From the NCBI RefSeq assembly GCF_016920785.2, contig NW_024609884.1, forward strand, positions 83,388,722 to 83,452,721: DNA of 64,000 bases, written 5' to 3'. The notes beneath the pieces were generated by a model. That model ran no database searches and was not told the origin of the DNA. It worked only from the letters and a program-made list of their open reading frames with translations. A program made the translations under genes and the position numbers. Position 1 is the stretch's first letter. Every line of letters begins with the position of its first letter. The DNA is from Ixodes scapularis. Its lineage: Eukaryota; Arthropoda; Arachnida; Ixodida; Ixodidae. Shown here one piece after another: positions 1 through 11,259 of the stretch.

Positions 1-261
1 GGCATGTATGCTTGCATATACTATAATGCTTGCATCTACTATAATAACCAAGTGTGAGAAATAGTTGCTTCCTAGAGAAGAAGTGTATGAACTATGTGAA
101 TAAAATTGGAACCCTCTGTCTGTGATCAATCGCTTCTTTTCACCGATAATCACCGATTTTAGCCTCGCCGTGAGACGTTCCACCGAAATACACCGGTGTT
201 TTGAAAATAAATAAACACCGAAAAACATCCGCCGATTTTTCTCACAAATAAACACCGGAAA
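1..261. other. AT-rich unannotated sequence with CACCGA-like motifs
   Basis: No gene is visible. From about 138 to 258 there are several variants of CACCGA/CACCGG separated by A-rich sequence, which look like the subterminal repeats of an old transposon, but no TIR pair could be found. Confidence 0.3.
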
Positions 262-1790
262 GTACACACCATACTTGTAATCCGTTACGTTTTCAAGTAA
301 GTTTGTAATTGTCACGTTACTTTTCTGGGGAAGTAATTTGTAATGTAATTTCGTTACAATTATTGGTAACGCATTACTTCAATTACTCGTTACTTTTTCT
401 TAGTATGAACCAGGGATGGGCAGTATTTCAAATACAAGTATTTGAAATACGTATTTAAAATACTTTGGTTATTTTCTACTTGTATTTAATTACAAATTGC
501 GTAATGTATTTGACGTGTGTATTTAAATACTAAAACGTGGGTGTTTCAAATACAATTGTAATTAAATACAATTTTGTGGGCGAAAACACATCCTTAAATT
601 TATTGTCACGACTAATTTTGCTCATCCTAAGACGTGTCCAGAGCAGGAAGAAAACTACGTTCAGCACCGAATGCGTCTCTCAGTCAAGCACAAGCGTTTA
701 GTGACCTTGTGATTACGGTGCTAGTCCAGGGCAAGAATAGTGACAAAATCGACGTTCACAGGCAGACTGGCTAAATAAGTGCCTGTGACAACTTGTGATG
801 CTTTCCAGCCTGATTTCCATCCATATTTTTGCCTGGAACATTCTAAATGCGCGGGTCGTCCAGATTTTCGTAACTGGTGCGAGTTGCAACAATACAAAAT
901 TCTCTAGCTAGTGCTGCACGTCTTGGTCGTCTCGGTTCTTTGTTGGTCTATACCAAAATGTAATCGACAAAAAAAGCTGCTTGAAGCTCTGTACTTTTTT
1001 CACCTATTACGTCCAAGCTGATTACATTTGTTTTTTTTTTTTATTATATTTCTATTAGTGTGCGATGCAAAATTAAAATGAGATACCCAGAAACCCGTTG
1101 CAGGTTCCCTGAAGTCACTGACGCAAATTTTGAGGAATGTATTTGGAAAAGTATTTGGAGGAGACCAAATACATTTGGTTGTATTTGTATCTTGTACTTA
1201 AATGTTTTTTTGAAGATGTAATTAGATTTGTAATTAAACACATTTTTGACGAAGTATTCTGCATTTGTATTTCGATAAATATTTGCATGTGTTTTGCCCA
1301 TCCCTGGTATGAACATAATACAGCAAGTGGAGTAGGCAATTCAGCAGCATAAAACCTAACAAGTTAAAAAAAAAACATCGTGAAGAAGGGTATTACTGAA
1401 AATAAAACATGATTTTTTTTTAATGACCGATGACTAGAACCACTCGAAAAACGTGCAAGGCCTCTACAAAATATTCGAAAGATAAAGATCAGGAAGACAA
1501 CGCCGAGGGGTTCTTCCTCTTTCCATCGCCTTTTATCCTGTTTTTCTTCTCCTGGGTATGAGAAATGGAAACTAGTATTGCAGAACATTTTCTTTTTTAA
1601 ACGATAAGATTGCTTCTATTGCTTTTATGATGAGTGTACGGGAAAAGTAACGTGAAAGTAATTTGTAACGTAACGAGTAAAGTACTCCGTTACTTTTCAC
1701 CGAAAGTAATTTGTAACGGTAATCCATTACCTTTGAAGGTCGGTAATTTCTAATTGTAATCCATTGCATTTTTTAAGTAACGGGCACAAG
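262..1790. mobile_element. Old GTAAC-rich dispersed repeat interrupted by a hAT element
   Basis: Both flanks of the hAT element carry repeated GTAATTTGTAACG-type motifs, in one orientation on the left (about 270-400) and in the other on the right (about 1640-1775). The right half aligns by eye with 55180-55470: both have the words GCAGAACATTTT, AAAAGTAACGTGAAAGTAA and TTTGTAACGGTAATCCATTAC in the same order. This is therefore a dispersed family with inverted subterminal motifs, probably a non-autonomous DNA transposon. Exact ends were not resolved. Confidence 0.55.
411..1306. mobile_element. Non-autonomous hAT-like DNA transposon with 8-bp target duplication
   Basis: The element begins CAGGGATGGGCAGTATTT and ends TTTTGCCCATCCCTG, an inverted pair of the hAT type. 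It is flanked on both sides by the same 8 bases, GTATGAAC (403-410 and 1307-1314), as expected for a hAT insertion. The subterminal regions are full of inverted GTATTTGAAATAC-type motifs. At 896 bp it holds no transposase ORF, so it depended on an enzyme encoded elsewhere. A diverged relative of its interior is at about 33215-33625. Confidence 0.88.
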
Positions 1791-2109
1791 TCTGCGCAGG
1801 AGGCCTATTCCATCTGTCCTCCAGACAATTTGCTGACGTTATCGCGCACTACGACGCATCGGGTGCCAGACAGGGGCAGTCGGCCAACTCTGCCTGTGAT
1901 CTACCGCTACTCTACTCTACCGGAGCCCGCGTATTCAACCGTGACGTCAAAACACTATAAGGTTGGTTTTAAAAAAAATGTTTTCCCTTTTGGTAAGCCG
2001 TCCTTGGCCTTGAGGAGGGTTCCATATCACATGAGCGAGTGCCGTTTCAGCGAATAGCGCCGTTTGAGCGAATCGACGCTTTCGCGGATAACAAAAGCGC
2101 GTGTTAACA

Positions 2110-2135
2110 CCCCCCCCCCCCCCCCCCCCCCCCCC
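2110..2135. repeat. Poly-C tract of 26 bases
   Basis: An uninterrupted C run. Tracts of this length are error-prone in assemblies, so the true length is uncertain. Confidence 0.9.
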
Positions 2136-2384
2136 GGCCCGTTGGCCCACCCGTAAACGCCGCATCGCCGCGGCCGACTATTCCCTAAAGTGTCTTTCGA
2201 TGAAAAGTCGACGTTCGCTAAAACGTCGCTCGACCAACTGAGTGTGCCAGCCAAAGCAGAACGAGCAGATATGGCTTTGCAATGACAGGACGAAGCATGG
2301 TCGGGGACGTATGTGACACGCCAAAACCCAACCTTACCCTGTGTTTTCTCCCTTCGGAGCCTCCCAGCCGCATCTGCAGGGCGA

Positions 2385-3596
2385 CGGAGAATAGCTCACT
2401 GGAGAAATGCCCACCGGAGATAAGCTCACCGGAAGAAAGCTTACCGGAGAAAAACTCCCCGCAAAACCGTCATATGCGGGAAAAAAAGCTCACCGACCTT
2501 TTGACGGATGCGAAGAAAAGCTTATCTACGAATACGTGAGCCGAGCCTTCACTCAACCAAAATTCATTACTTCGAATGAATACGTACGTTTAATTGCCGT
2601 ATATGCATGAGTCTATTCTGTACTTTAGCAGCAGTAATAAAGTATTCCAATCGAACGATAAATAGAGGAGTGTTATATGTTAAATTGCCTTGTATGTCAC
2701 GTTAACCGACACTAAATAAATAAATGAAATTCACAAATCTTCCTACTTCACATTTTATTTAAAAAGGGAAATAATTTCAATTCTAAGCTGCTTCGATCGG
2801 CAAATAAAGAAAGTTTATATTTCCTAAATCCAGGCTACGTCGGAATTAAGTACGACAAGCGGAACGAGCTCGGGCTGAAGCAGAGCTCACTTCTTTGAAA
2901 TGTCAATTTGAAACAAACGCGCATGTAGATTTTCTTTTTTTTTAGTGCTGCTATAGACGCTTTACACACGCGCCAGATTACAGCCGCCATTGCTGACCTT
3001 CTTTTGTTTTACGGAGATACCGAGCCACTGAAACGGCTGTTGACGAGCCTCCAGAAAGGCCAATGCTGGGTAGAAGGACGCAATAGAATTTAAGATGGCC
3101 ATAACCTGGCCTGCTATGGTAATGATGAAGTGAAGAAAATTCAATAAGAGGAAACAAAAACTGAAGGTCAGTTATGGCGGCGCCCATGCACAGCTGCTGC
3201 AAAGCGTCTATAGAGTATTCCAGAAACGGACTTCTAAACGGTGCCATCTTCAGAGCTCGTGCGTATGGCGCGTGTTTGGCTCGCTTTCCGAAGCGATGAC
3301 CGTGCGCGTGCTGGACTGGATGTTCGCACGCTGGGCTGTGATTTTGTAAACGTTGGAACGGTCTATAATGTGGAACTAACTTCTTCACTTTATCAAATGA
3401 ACACTGAATTGATAACGACCACCTTGTGTAAAAATTTAATTTAAAGTGAAGATTTTTTGTGTGCCCAAGAAATGACTGTGGTGAGCTTTTCTCCGGACCC
3501 GCACAAAAGTGCGTGAGCTTTTCTCCTGCTATTTTTTTCTCCGCTGAGCTTATCTCCGGTGAGAATGTCTTCGGTGAGCTTTTCTCCGGGATTCGC
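2385..3596. mobile_element. TIR element with GGAGAAAAGCTCACC subterminal repeats
   Basis: At 2390-2500 there are four to five variants of the 15-18 bp word GGAGAAAAGCTCACC. The same words occur in reverse complement at 3478-3595, giving long inverted ends around a 1.2 kb body. A smaller MITE (2951-3213) sits inside. No transposase ORF is visible. The precise outer ends and target duplication were not found. Confidence 0.6.
2951..3213 (+). mobile_element. 263-bp MITE, TATAGACG family 1, copy 1
   Basis: It begins CTATAGACGCTTT and ends AAAGCGTCTATAG, a perfect 13-bp TIR. The same 263-bp length and the same internal words (CCGCCATTGCTGACCTTC, ACCTGCCCTGCTRTGGT) recur in opposite orientation at 57394-57656, and a truncated copy is at about 37838-38040. 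The TA-rich ends would fit a Tc1/mariner-like MITE, which is an inference. Confidence 0.82.
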
Positions 3597-6500
3597 CTTT
3601 TGCCTCGGCTATTTTGGCTATCGACGAACCGACCGACCGCTCCTGCGCCTACTCGTCTTAACTAGGAATAGAGAGCGGCAAGTATAAAAATCGCCTACCA
3701 CAGCTGATGATCCTTTATGTTCCCGACTACTCTGCAGTCGAACGTGACGCAAAAAAAACTTGAGCGAGGTGGAAAACGTGGCCGGCAGGGTAACAAAACG
3801 TCGTTACGCGTTCCTCACACAAAAATATCAGGAATCCGTTACAAAAGGATTTTTAAACTCCAACTTCGACAACGAAAGATGAGCGCGTTTCTCGTGCCTG
3901 TTCCCTGTACCCTGTTACACATAACTATTCGTTAAGTGCACATTGTAACGGGGCCCTGTATTATCTGTTACGTGCAACAGCGAAACTTGACGCGCGCTAA
4001 GCGAATCTTGAAACCCGCTGTAAGGCGTTGCGCACGGAGTCTGACCACGGAGTCGGCGCAAGTGGCTGCGCAGCGGAAGCAGGCGTCGAGGCCGGAGAGC
4101 CGGCAAGAAGCCCCTCGGCTCGTTCCGGCGGCGGCGCACCTCGCTCTATAAATTATGTCCCCTTCCCCCCTGGCCCCGAGGGGGTCTTCCGGCACACGGC
4201 TGCAGTGCTCCGCTCGATGTGCCGCTTTGCAAACTGATCGAGGTGTCCCGGCCGTTCGTAAAAGGGACCGCCCTTCGTCTCCTCCTGCGGTCGAGCCGCC
4301 CGTCGTTTTCCTCCAGACTTCTTTGTGGGCGTTCATCAGCGGGTCGACGAGCCGCCTGCCCGTACACGGACCTCGGCCATCTCGGATGACGAGAGCGCAC
4401 TGTAGCTATACTCGGAACGCGCGCACGACGCTTCGCGCACCACAACGGCGTGCAGTGTTGTCTTTGTCGACGATGCGCGCGTGTGTGCGCTCTGGAGCCC
4501 CAGCCTCGCCTCCGGCCAGCCCAGATACCCCGAGGGTCTTTGCTCGGGCCGCACGGCGGGTTACTCGTGTACAACGCCGCTCCACGTCCATTAGACGCGC
4601 GACGGTCTAATCTGGATCAGACGACGGCGAACTCCGCGCACGGGTTCACCCACCATCATAGAACGTTGAACGGACTTGACGTCCTTCCAACCTGGCGCGG
4701 AGGTTAGGCGTCAACGCCCGGCGAACGAAGAATCGCGGAGTCGCACCGGCATTAACTAAATACGTCGATGCCGTGGTCTTCTTCACGGTGAACCCGAATT
4801 AAAGGCTACGTAGCCAACCACCAGTCTTCAGGACGTGTATATATATAGCCTATCCGGCAGAGTCACTCACGCAAAGGAGCTTCGGAGTATCCAGTCCGCG
4901 ATAAGACTTGGCCAGAAGGGAACAAAAGCAGACCGGCAGATTAGGGCCGATGGTGTTTATAAGTTCTTTCCGGAGGTCAGCGGGTGTTTATGCGGAGAAG
5001 ATACGCGAGTAGGCAAATATACCTGCCGAGGACTTGAGCGCACGCGCAATCTAGGACATCCTTAGCCAGTGTCTACGTTCCGAGTACGCTCGAGTCCGTT
5101 ACGACTGCTTGTACGACGGCGAGTATACTACGGATTGCTATGGCAACCGACGGCAGCAAAGTGCGCTTCGCAGTGGAACGCAACGCCGTCAAGACAAATG
5201 TCGGAATCAGGCTTAAGCCGCAGTGCTCATACATGATACAAAAGACACCGTGTTCGCAGCTGACCATAAGAGTTATGTGCGGCCCATGTTCTGTTTGCTT
5301 GATGCACATATGCTCGAACATGTCTAAAACAGTCTTCGTCTAGCCAATGTGACCATCATGCAAGGAAGTCCTCAGAAAGCGTCTGCGGACCGTCTTTTGT
5401 ACGACAGCGACTTTAGACGTTCATGAACGTGATGCGTGCGCCACGCGGATGAAGTGGCCCGCACGATTAACTTGACCCAGTGAGTGTCACAACACGTTCG
5501 AACATGACCCGCAGTAAATATTGAAGGTGGCGGTCATTTCTTCGTGAGGCGCCGCGCACTCCCGATGACTTCGATGATGTTGTTGCGGTCAAGTCGGTTG
5601 AATATGGGGAGTAAACAACTTCATGTACAGGGAACGAACGGGAAAATATACAGCATGTTTTACGAGTCCAAAAGGCAACATTCTGGACGCTTCGCGGACT
5701 CTCTGCGCGGCGAGGCCACCTACCTCCAAACAAGAGCGCTGCCGCTGGGGCAACACAGTTCTTCGATAGCCCGGCATTCATACAGCTGGCTCTTTTAGAA
5801 AACAAAACACATAAAAAACAACGCTTGATGCTAACATCATTTTTCCTCTAGCGCTATTTCTTAAATCTACCTCGTCTTTGCTCTTCTCATTCGTTGATTC
5901 TGATGTTAGGTCTCGAGTACTGCGCCCTCGCCACACGAATGTGCAATAGCAGGCGACAATATCGTGTGCAAACATAAGCAAGACACCCCCGCTATGGCGC
6001 TATAGTGCGGCGGGCACGCTCGCAAAGGGAACCCGATACGCCTGAATCCAGCAGGTTCTGGCATTTCCCACGTTTTGGCGGAGGCATTCCTTGTATACAT
6101 CCGAACGAAAACAAACAAAGAGCGGTCGGGCCGAATCTTACCCCCGGCTGCGTTTTCGTTCATTAACCTCAACGAAGAAAGACGACGCGTCTTGTGGTCC
6201 GCCAATTTCGTAACCTTCACTTTTTTGTGCGTTTGAGTGAAATAAACGAGAAAGAGTCAATTAACTTTACTTGGTACAAAACGAATGTCATCTTCCAGCA
6301 AGTTGGTTTCGGCCGCTCTGAAAGATGCACTCGGTGTATCTATGCATGGCACAGACCAACAAAACGCCGGGATTGACGCGAATACCCTCATCGTCACCTA
6401 TAGCGTCGACGAAACGCATTAAGCGCGGTTGCCGTACATTCTCAAAGGGAAGCGGCTGGCGCGAGAAGCGCGGCGCCATTAAATTTTGTGCTTGTCCGCA

Positions 6501-6600
6501 CTACAAGATTGACTGTGAGAGAGAGGCAATAGCATTTTTTTTTTTTGCCCAAGTTGAGCGCGGTGATATCAGCACCAGGTCCATTAACGAGTTTTAAATC
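3597..6600. other. No supported gene; GC-rich island at about 4000-4720
   Basis: No protein family is recognisable. The stretch 4000-4720 is markedly richer in G+C and in CpG than its surroundings and holds several overlapping open frames on both strands, the usual behaviour of GC-rich DNA. It could be a promoter or 5' untranslated exon, but nothing in it decides this. The rest is plain intergenic sequence. Confidence 0.35.
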
Positions 6601-6676
6601 CTATTTGAGAAAGACCAAAAATTAAAAAAGACAACAACAAGTCAAAGGAAAGTATACGTACGTACGTATACTTTTT

Positions 6677-6700
6677 TTCGTTCGTTCGTTCGTTCGTTCG
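6677..6700. repeat. (TTCG)n microsatellite
   Basis: Six tandem TTCG units, preceded by a short CGTACGTA palindromic stretch. Confidence 0.9.
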
Positions 6701-6808
6701 ATTTTGTTTTTGTTTTTTTAGGGGCGAAGCTCCTTAGGGTCTAGCCTTGTCCGTCCGGCGTCCGTGCTCACATCAATTGCCATCCCCCATCTGTCTTCCT
6801 AAAACAAG

Positions 6809-6815
6809 AAAAAAA
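6809..6815 (-). terminator. Pol III T-run terminator of tRNA-Ser
   Basis: Seven A on the plus strand, read as seven T on the minus strand, starting eight bases past the tRNA 3' end. This is a normal RNA polymerase III terminator. Confidence 0.85.
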
Positions 6816-6823
6816 CTGTTTGC

Positions 6824-6904
6824 GCAGTCGACAGGATTCGAACCTGTGCGGGGAGACCCGAATGGATTTCTAATCCATCGCCTTAACCACTCGGCCACGA
6901 CTGC
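6824..6904 (-). tRNA. tRNA-Ser (anticodon AGA)
   Basis: Serine tRNA reading UCU/UCC codons in the cytosol. The minus strand folds into a complete 81-base type II cloverleaf. It has a 7-bp acceptor GCAGTCG/CGACTGC, a D arm with the A box TGGCCGAGTGG, an anticodon stem ATGGA/TCCAT with loop TTAGAAA (anticodon AGA), a long variable arm, and a T arm ACAGG-TTCGAAT-CCTGT whose B box GGTTCGAATCC is perfect. CCA is not encoded, as usual in animals. A T-run terminator follows, which supports a live Pol III gene rather than a SINE head. Some animals carry many near-identical tRNA-Ser copies, so it could be one of a dispersed set; I see no mismatch in any stem. Confidence 0.96.
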
Positions 6905-6972
6905 GGGACGAGTAGGGGGCTCTGAGATGTGGTAGTAACTCAAGAGCTGGGGATGTCATGAATGAAACGTTG

Positions 6973-7118
6973 CATGTAGCCGCTCAACATCTATACAGGA
7001 GAGGGCGCTGCGGTCAAATGCGTATATAATCGCGCTAAACTTTGCATGCATTGGCTCAACGTCTATACAGGAGAGGGCGCTGCGGTCAAATGCTCAAATG
7101 CGTATATAACCACGTTCC
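6973..7118. repeat. Tandem duplication, about 72-bp period
   Basis: Two adjacent copies share CTCAAC(A/G)TCTATACAGG, GAGAGGGCGCTGCGGTC and AATGCGTATATAA. The second copy has a small internal duplication of AAATGCTC. Confidence 0.8.
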
Positions 7119-7269
7119 ATACCACACATTCTAAACCAACGCAACCCGGAGCTCAGCACTACGTATGAGCCATAAAAAAAAAAAGTCAGCACCACCAGCA
7201 CTACCTATGAACAATAAAATCAGTATCATCAGCAGCACCAGAGCTTCACCCCAATCAACATCATTCACA

Positions 7270-7353
7270 TCGTAAAGATGCGTTTTTTTTTTTGTTTTTT
7301 TTTTTTGTTGTTTTTTTTTTTTTTTTGCGGGAAGGGGGGGGGGGGGGGGGGGT
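7270..7353. repeat. Low-complexity T-rich and G-rich tract
   Basis: Interrupted poly-T followed by an uninterrupted G run of about 20. Possible recombination or assembly-weak point; no gene. Confidence 0.85.
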
Positions 7354-7639
7354 ATTCTCACACTTTGAGCCTCCCGAAAATCGCAAAACCGCTTTTATTC
7401 TAAAGTATATTACGACGGACACGTGCGGCAAATTCCCTCGGGTGACTTGACCGCTTCAAAAGGTGTCACGACTTCCATATGCCCGGACGTTTTACAGCGA
7501 CAACTGTTTGGGCTCATCCCACCACTAGAAATGACGTCCGTTGTTGATGTTGTAATAGTAGTAGTTTTTAATGCTGCTGATGTTGTAGATGGCGATGTGG
7601 GGCGTCCGTCATCGATGCTGCAAAATCTTTGAAAAAAAT

Positions 7640-7735
7640 CGCCCGCCGCCCGCGGGAATCGAACCTGGGTCCGCTCGCAGCGTGTGAATCGGAGGTGTTG
7701 TTGGCTGAGCTACGCTACAGCGTTAAAACCCCGCT
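7640..7735 (-). mobile_element. tRNA-like SINE head or tRNA pseudogene
   Basis: On the minus strand there is an A-box-like TAGCTCAGCCAAC and, about 40 bases on, a B box GGTTCGATTCC, the internal Pol III promoter layout of a tRNA. The T stem has mismatches (CCAGG against CCCGC) and the acceptor arms do not pair, so it is unlikely to be a working tRNA. A run of T follows downstream on the same strand. The best reading is a tRNA-derived SINE head or decayed tRNA. Confidence 0.55.
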
Positions 7736-7740
7736 TTACC

Positions 7741-9300
7741 CTTAGGGACTTTGCAGTACCCTATGGCCACACTGCACGCGCTCTCTGGAAGAAAAAAAAA
7801 TATAGCAGTTAACAACATGCTGTCGTAGCACTGTCAATGCCGAGAGCTCGTGCCGGGAGACGCGCTTTCACGCGTTCCGGAACAAAAAGGAGACAAGAGT
7901 GTTCCCACCAAAAAGTAACAAAACAAAAGCGCCTGGGACAAAACAAATGTCTATTTGGTTCAGAACGTTCTTGTTCACGCACTCGACGACGGTGCGTGAG
8001 CGCGACGCTGGTTCGCAAGGACTTTGCCGAGACGCGTCGCATGCCGCCGCGACTCTACTCTGCAAAATAACACGGCAGGACTGCTCGATTTTTCATATGC
8101 ATGGGGCGGGGCAATTGATCGATTAACCTTCCGATTAATCGATTAATGCTTTAATCGCGATCAATTTTTTCTTAGCCGGGTAATCGGTTCAACTGTGACG
8201 AACCAAAACAGAACAAGAAAAAACAAACATTATGCGCTTCTTTTATTTAACAAACTTAGACTGAAACAAAAAAAAAAAAATAAAACGCAGGTTGTAACCA
8301 TGTCTTGAAATAGTCAAGTGATTTTGGTCATAGATTTTATGTACTTATAAGTCACTAAGTTTGTTACCAGCGACGTTCTCGTTGCTCCCAAAGTCGACGG
8401 GCGAGCAGAAAAGCCTGGCGCCTTCGCTCCGCCATTGACTGGATATTCACGACGCCAATTCGGGACATTCCGCCGAATGAGTTTTCCTTCAAATTAGCGA
8501 GAACACAAAGAGGGAGGACGACACGTCTGCATGGTTCGCGGCGTGCCGGCGGCCGCAGGGCCCGGCGCGAACTTTCCTCGGCCCACGCCAAACGCCGTCC
8601 ATGCCCTCGTAGAAACTCGCCGGGCACAGTCCGAAAACTGCAGAGCCCACAACAGTCGAAACTGCGCGCAGCAACGGCGGAGGATTAGTCCGAGAAGACC
8701 GAAAGCATAAAATACTTTTTTTTTTGTTTCGTTTTTTTGGGAATTCGGGATAAACAATTATTCCCGCCTTCTACCCTCCTTTAACGAGTGTCCTCATCAG
8801 CAGTTGTTTGGGTCGGGGACATATGAGCAACGCTAAATTGTAACTGATAAGTTACTTGAGAGGGAAGAGGTGAGGCGTATCCCTCGCCACTTTTATTTGC
8901 TTCAGTAGGAGACACTTCACAGGCTCGAGGAGTACACCAATATGAAGGCTAAACTTTAGGCGAAATTTGAACGTAATGTAAGCTGCGGGGGCGACGTTCG
9001 CAACTCAGAGCAGGGCGAGAAGATTATATCTCACTCGCTCACTTCAACGCCAAGCGAGTGTCTGTTTAGCGCAGCAATGACTATTGTTGTGAACAAGCAA
9101 ACGAGCTCGTTCCCGCCGGACGATATCCACGAACTTATCTGCATTCCGGAGTAGAAAAATAAGCTGGAAGCCTCTATGGTCTGTTTTCAAAAACGCATCA
9201 AAGTTCAAATTTAAAATATGTACATTCCATTGTCCGTCATATACTAATAGAAAAAAAAAAGTCAGCAAAGGCATGAAGTGAAGAGATTTCCTCGTTTATA
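7741..9300. other. No supported gene; fragments of TCGATTAATCG-rich repeat near 8115
   Basis: Around 8110-8165 variants of ATCGATTAATCGATTAA recur, a motif style seen in subterminal regions of hAT-type elements. The opposite end was not found. Nothing else is recognised. Confidence 0.3.
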
Positions 9301-9329
9301 ATACTATTGTGCACGGAAATCAGCGCAAA

Positions 9330-9720
9330 CGAATTAAAGGGCCTCTGACACGCCAAAAAAGATTCAAAGCTTCACGCCAAAAAGATTCACTAAGCTGTGG
9401 CAGTCAGTACATTGGACAGACTGGGAAATGCCAACCATCGACTCACAAAACACAACTTGGAAGCATCAAAGGCTTCAAACGAATAGTATGTCACCCAATT
9501 GTGGTTCACAGCCGCACGTGCGATGACTGTACTCCTTATGTCTCTGATACTAGAATGCTGGGCGGGCACAACAACAGATTTGGGATTTGAATTACTTGCT
9601 GTGGGGACTGCAAATGCATTTATGCACCTTCATTATCATTTACAAAGACAGAGGTCGAATTCCTAACACCAGAGATGACTAGATTACTGATACCTCGTCG
9701 TGACGCTAGAACTTTTTAAA
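9330..9720 (+). pseudogene. Degenerate Penelope-like element, GIY-YIG endonuclease end
   Basis: Penelope-like retroelements end in a GIY-YIG nuclease module. Here the plus-strand frame reads SCGSQYIGQTGKC (the family normally has SCGKxYVGQTGRC), followed by H..C..C-type residues (CDDCTPY, LGGH) and, past an in-frame stop at about 9589, SLSFTKTEVEFL. The reverse transcriptase part is not seen upstream, and the frame is broken by stops. So this is a 5'-truncated dead copy. The family call rests on the motif block alone. Confidence 0.7.
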
Positions 9721-9900
9721 CTTTTACAATTATAGCACATTTCCCTTTGGGACTGTAAACAACAATATTTCTGCACCTTCATTATCATTGACAATGACGA
9801 AGGTCGAATTCTAAGTAATCAGAGATAACTAGATTAGTGATACCTCGTCGTGACGCCAGCGCTCTTTAAACTTTTACATTTATATAAATTCCCTTTCCTT
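9606..9900 (+). repeat. 149-bp tandem duplication of the Penelope-like 3' end
   Basis: Two head-to-tail copies share TGCACCTTCATTATCATT, AGGTCGAATTC, ATACCTCGTCGTGACGC and TTTAAACTTTTACA at a constant offset of 149 bases, with substitutions between copies. Partial tandem arrangement is typical of Penelope-like elements. Confidence 0.78.
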
Positions 9901-10589
9901 TAATTATCTCCTTTCCCTCTTTGAGAACGTTGAGACCCTTGGGGGGCGGTTTTATCGTTGTGCCATTCTATGTTGCTGCTAAATGAAAGATGTACTGTTC
10001 CCGTCCTCGTCCTCGCTGTTTTATACTTCCAAGTTTTGTATCTATTAACCAACACGCTCGTTTTCAATTGTGATTGTTAAAGCATGTTCTGGCTAGGCTG
10101 TATGAAGTGGGCAGCCAGGGCGGCTCGTGTTGTATTTACTGCGCGATTAAACACTAACTCGGTATGACACTTCATTGGCCACAAACGATAGCAAACAGCG
10201 GGTAAAGATCAGTTCAGAACGGGAGCCACTCCGCGCTGCCATACCGCCAAAAGGTCAAACCGCAAGACAAAGCTGCTCGCCGAAGGCCTTAGAAACGCTC
10301 GGAACCGGTCGGATCCTCCAGTCCATGCTACCGCAGCGCAGCCACATACATCCGGGACCTTTCTACGCTCACCGCTCGTTGGTGGCTGATCCGACTACAC
10401 CTTTCTAGTATGCGCCGCCTTTTCCACCGCTTGGTGGCGGGTATGTCGACGGGTCATTTCTTGTTTCCGTACTTTCTAAACTGCATTTGTTTCTTTTCTG
10501 ATCTAGAATAGTGAACAAAAACTACTTTTATCAGCAATCGAAACGGTTCGCGCCACTTATATTTGTATTCCGACAAAAAAGAAGCTTTT

Positions 10590-10800
10590 AGCGGCTCTGA
10601 CGTAGTAAGCGCAGGACCAAAGACGTCACATTTTGCGCGCTTTCGGTACCGCGGGTCCCGCCGTAGGTGGAGGAGGTTTCCGCGTCGTCCGGTTAAAAGA
10701 TGACGCACTGATATTTAGTTACTCTCTCCATGCCCGCTGGCTTGCCCGAACCCCAAGAGACGTGGAAACCGCAAAAAAAGGTCGACAGGGCCCCTTTAAG
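10590..10800 (+). repeat. Dispersed repeat, copy 1 (ends in GGGCCCCTTTAA)
   Basis: The reverse complement of this stretch matches 24311-24535 over words such as TGCGGTTTCCACGTCTCTTG, AGAGAGTAACTAAATATCAG and AACCGGACGACGCGGAAA. Its end GGGGCCC next to TTAA suggests a TTAA-targeting element end, but a TIR pair is not seen. Confidence 0.7.
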
Positions 10801-10884
10801 TTCGAACAAGTGACTCTGTTAGATTGAAACATGTGAGGTTGTTGTAAAACGCTCGTGCAATGTGGGGTAACAGTACATTTGGAT

Positions 10885-11245
10885 CATCTCAATCGTCCAC
10901 CACAAACAATAATACGGTTAAAAGCTGAGATTTTTGAACAAATGAAACCCTTTTTCCGCTTGTTTTCTTCTCCTGGTGCCCTTCCATCACGGCATTCAAA
11001 ATCGTATGTTCCCATTTAATGGGATAGATAGAAAAACTTTGCCTAATCTAACTAAATATGGTAATCAGCAAAATACAAATGTAGCGTATATGTAACGATA
11101 CGTTCCATTTTTTTAACTGTAACGGGAACGAGTTCCTTTTTCACACATGGAACTTGTAACGGGAACGCGTTCCAAAAATCAGAAGGAACGAGGAACGAGC
11201 TTTTGTTCCTTTTTTTTTTTTTTGAGGAACGTGTACAACACTGTC
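10885..11245 (-). repeat. Dispersed GGAACG-rich repeat, copy 1
   Basis: The reverse complement of this stretch matches 30100-30485 in order: TTGTTTTCTTCTCC, GATGGGATAGATA, AACTAAATATGGTAAT, GTAACGATAC and GAGGAACGTGKACAACA. One end carries repeated GGAACG/CGTTCC words like transposon subterminal motifs. Confidence 0.72.
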
Positions 11246-11259
11246 TCGGCGTCGGCCCG

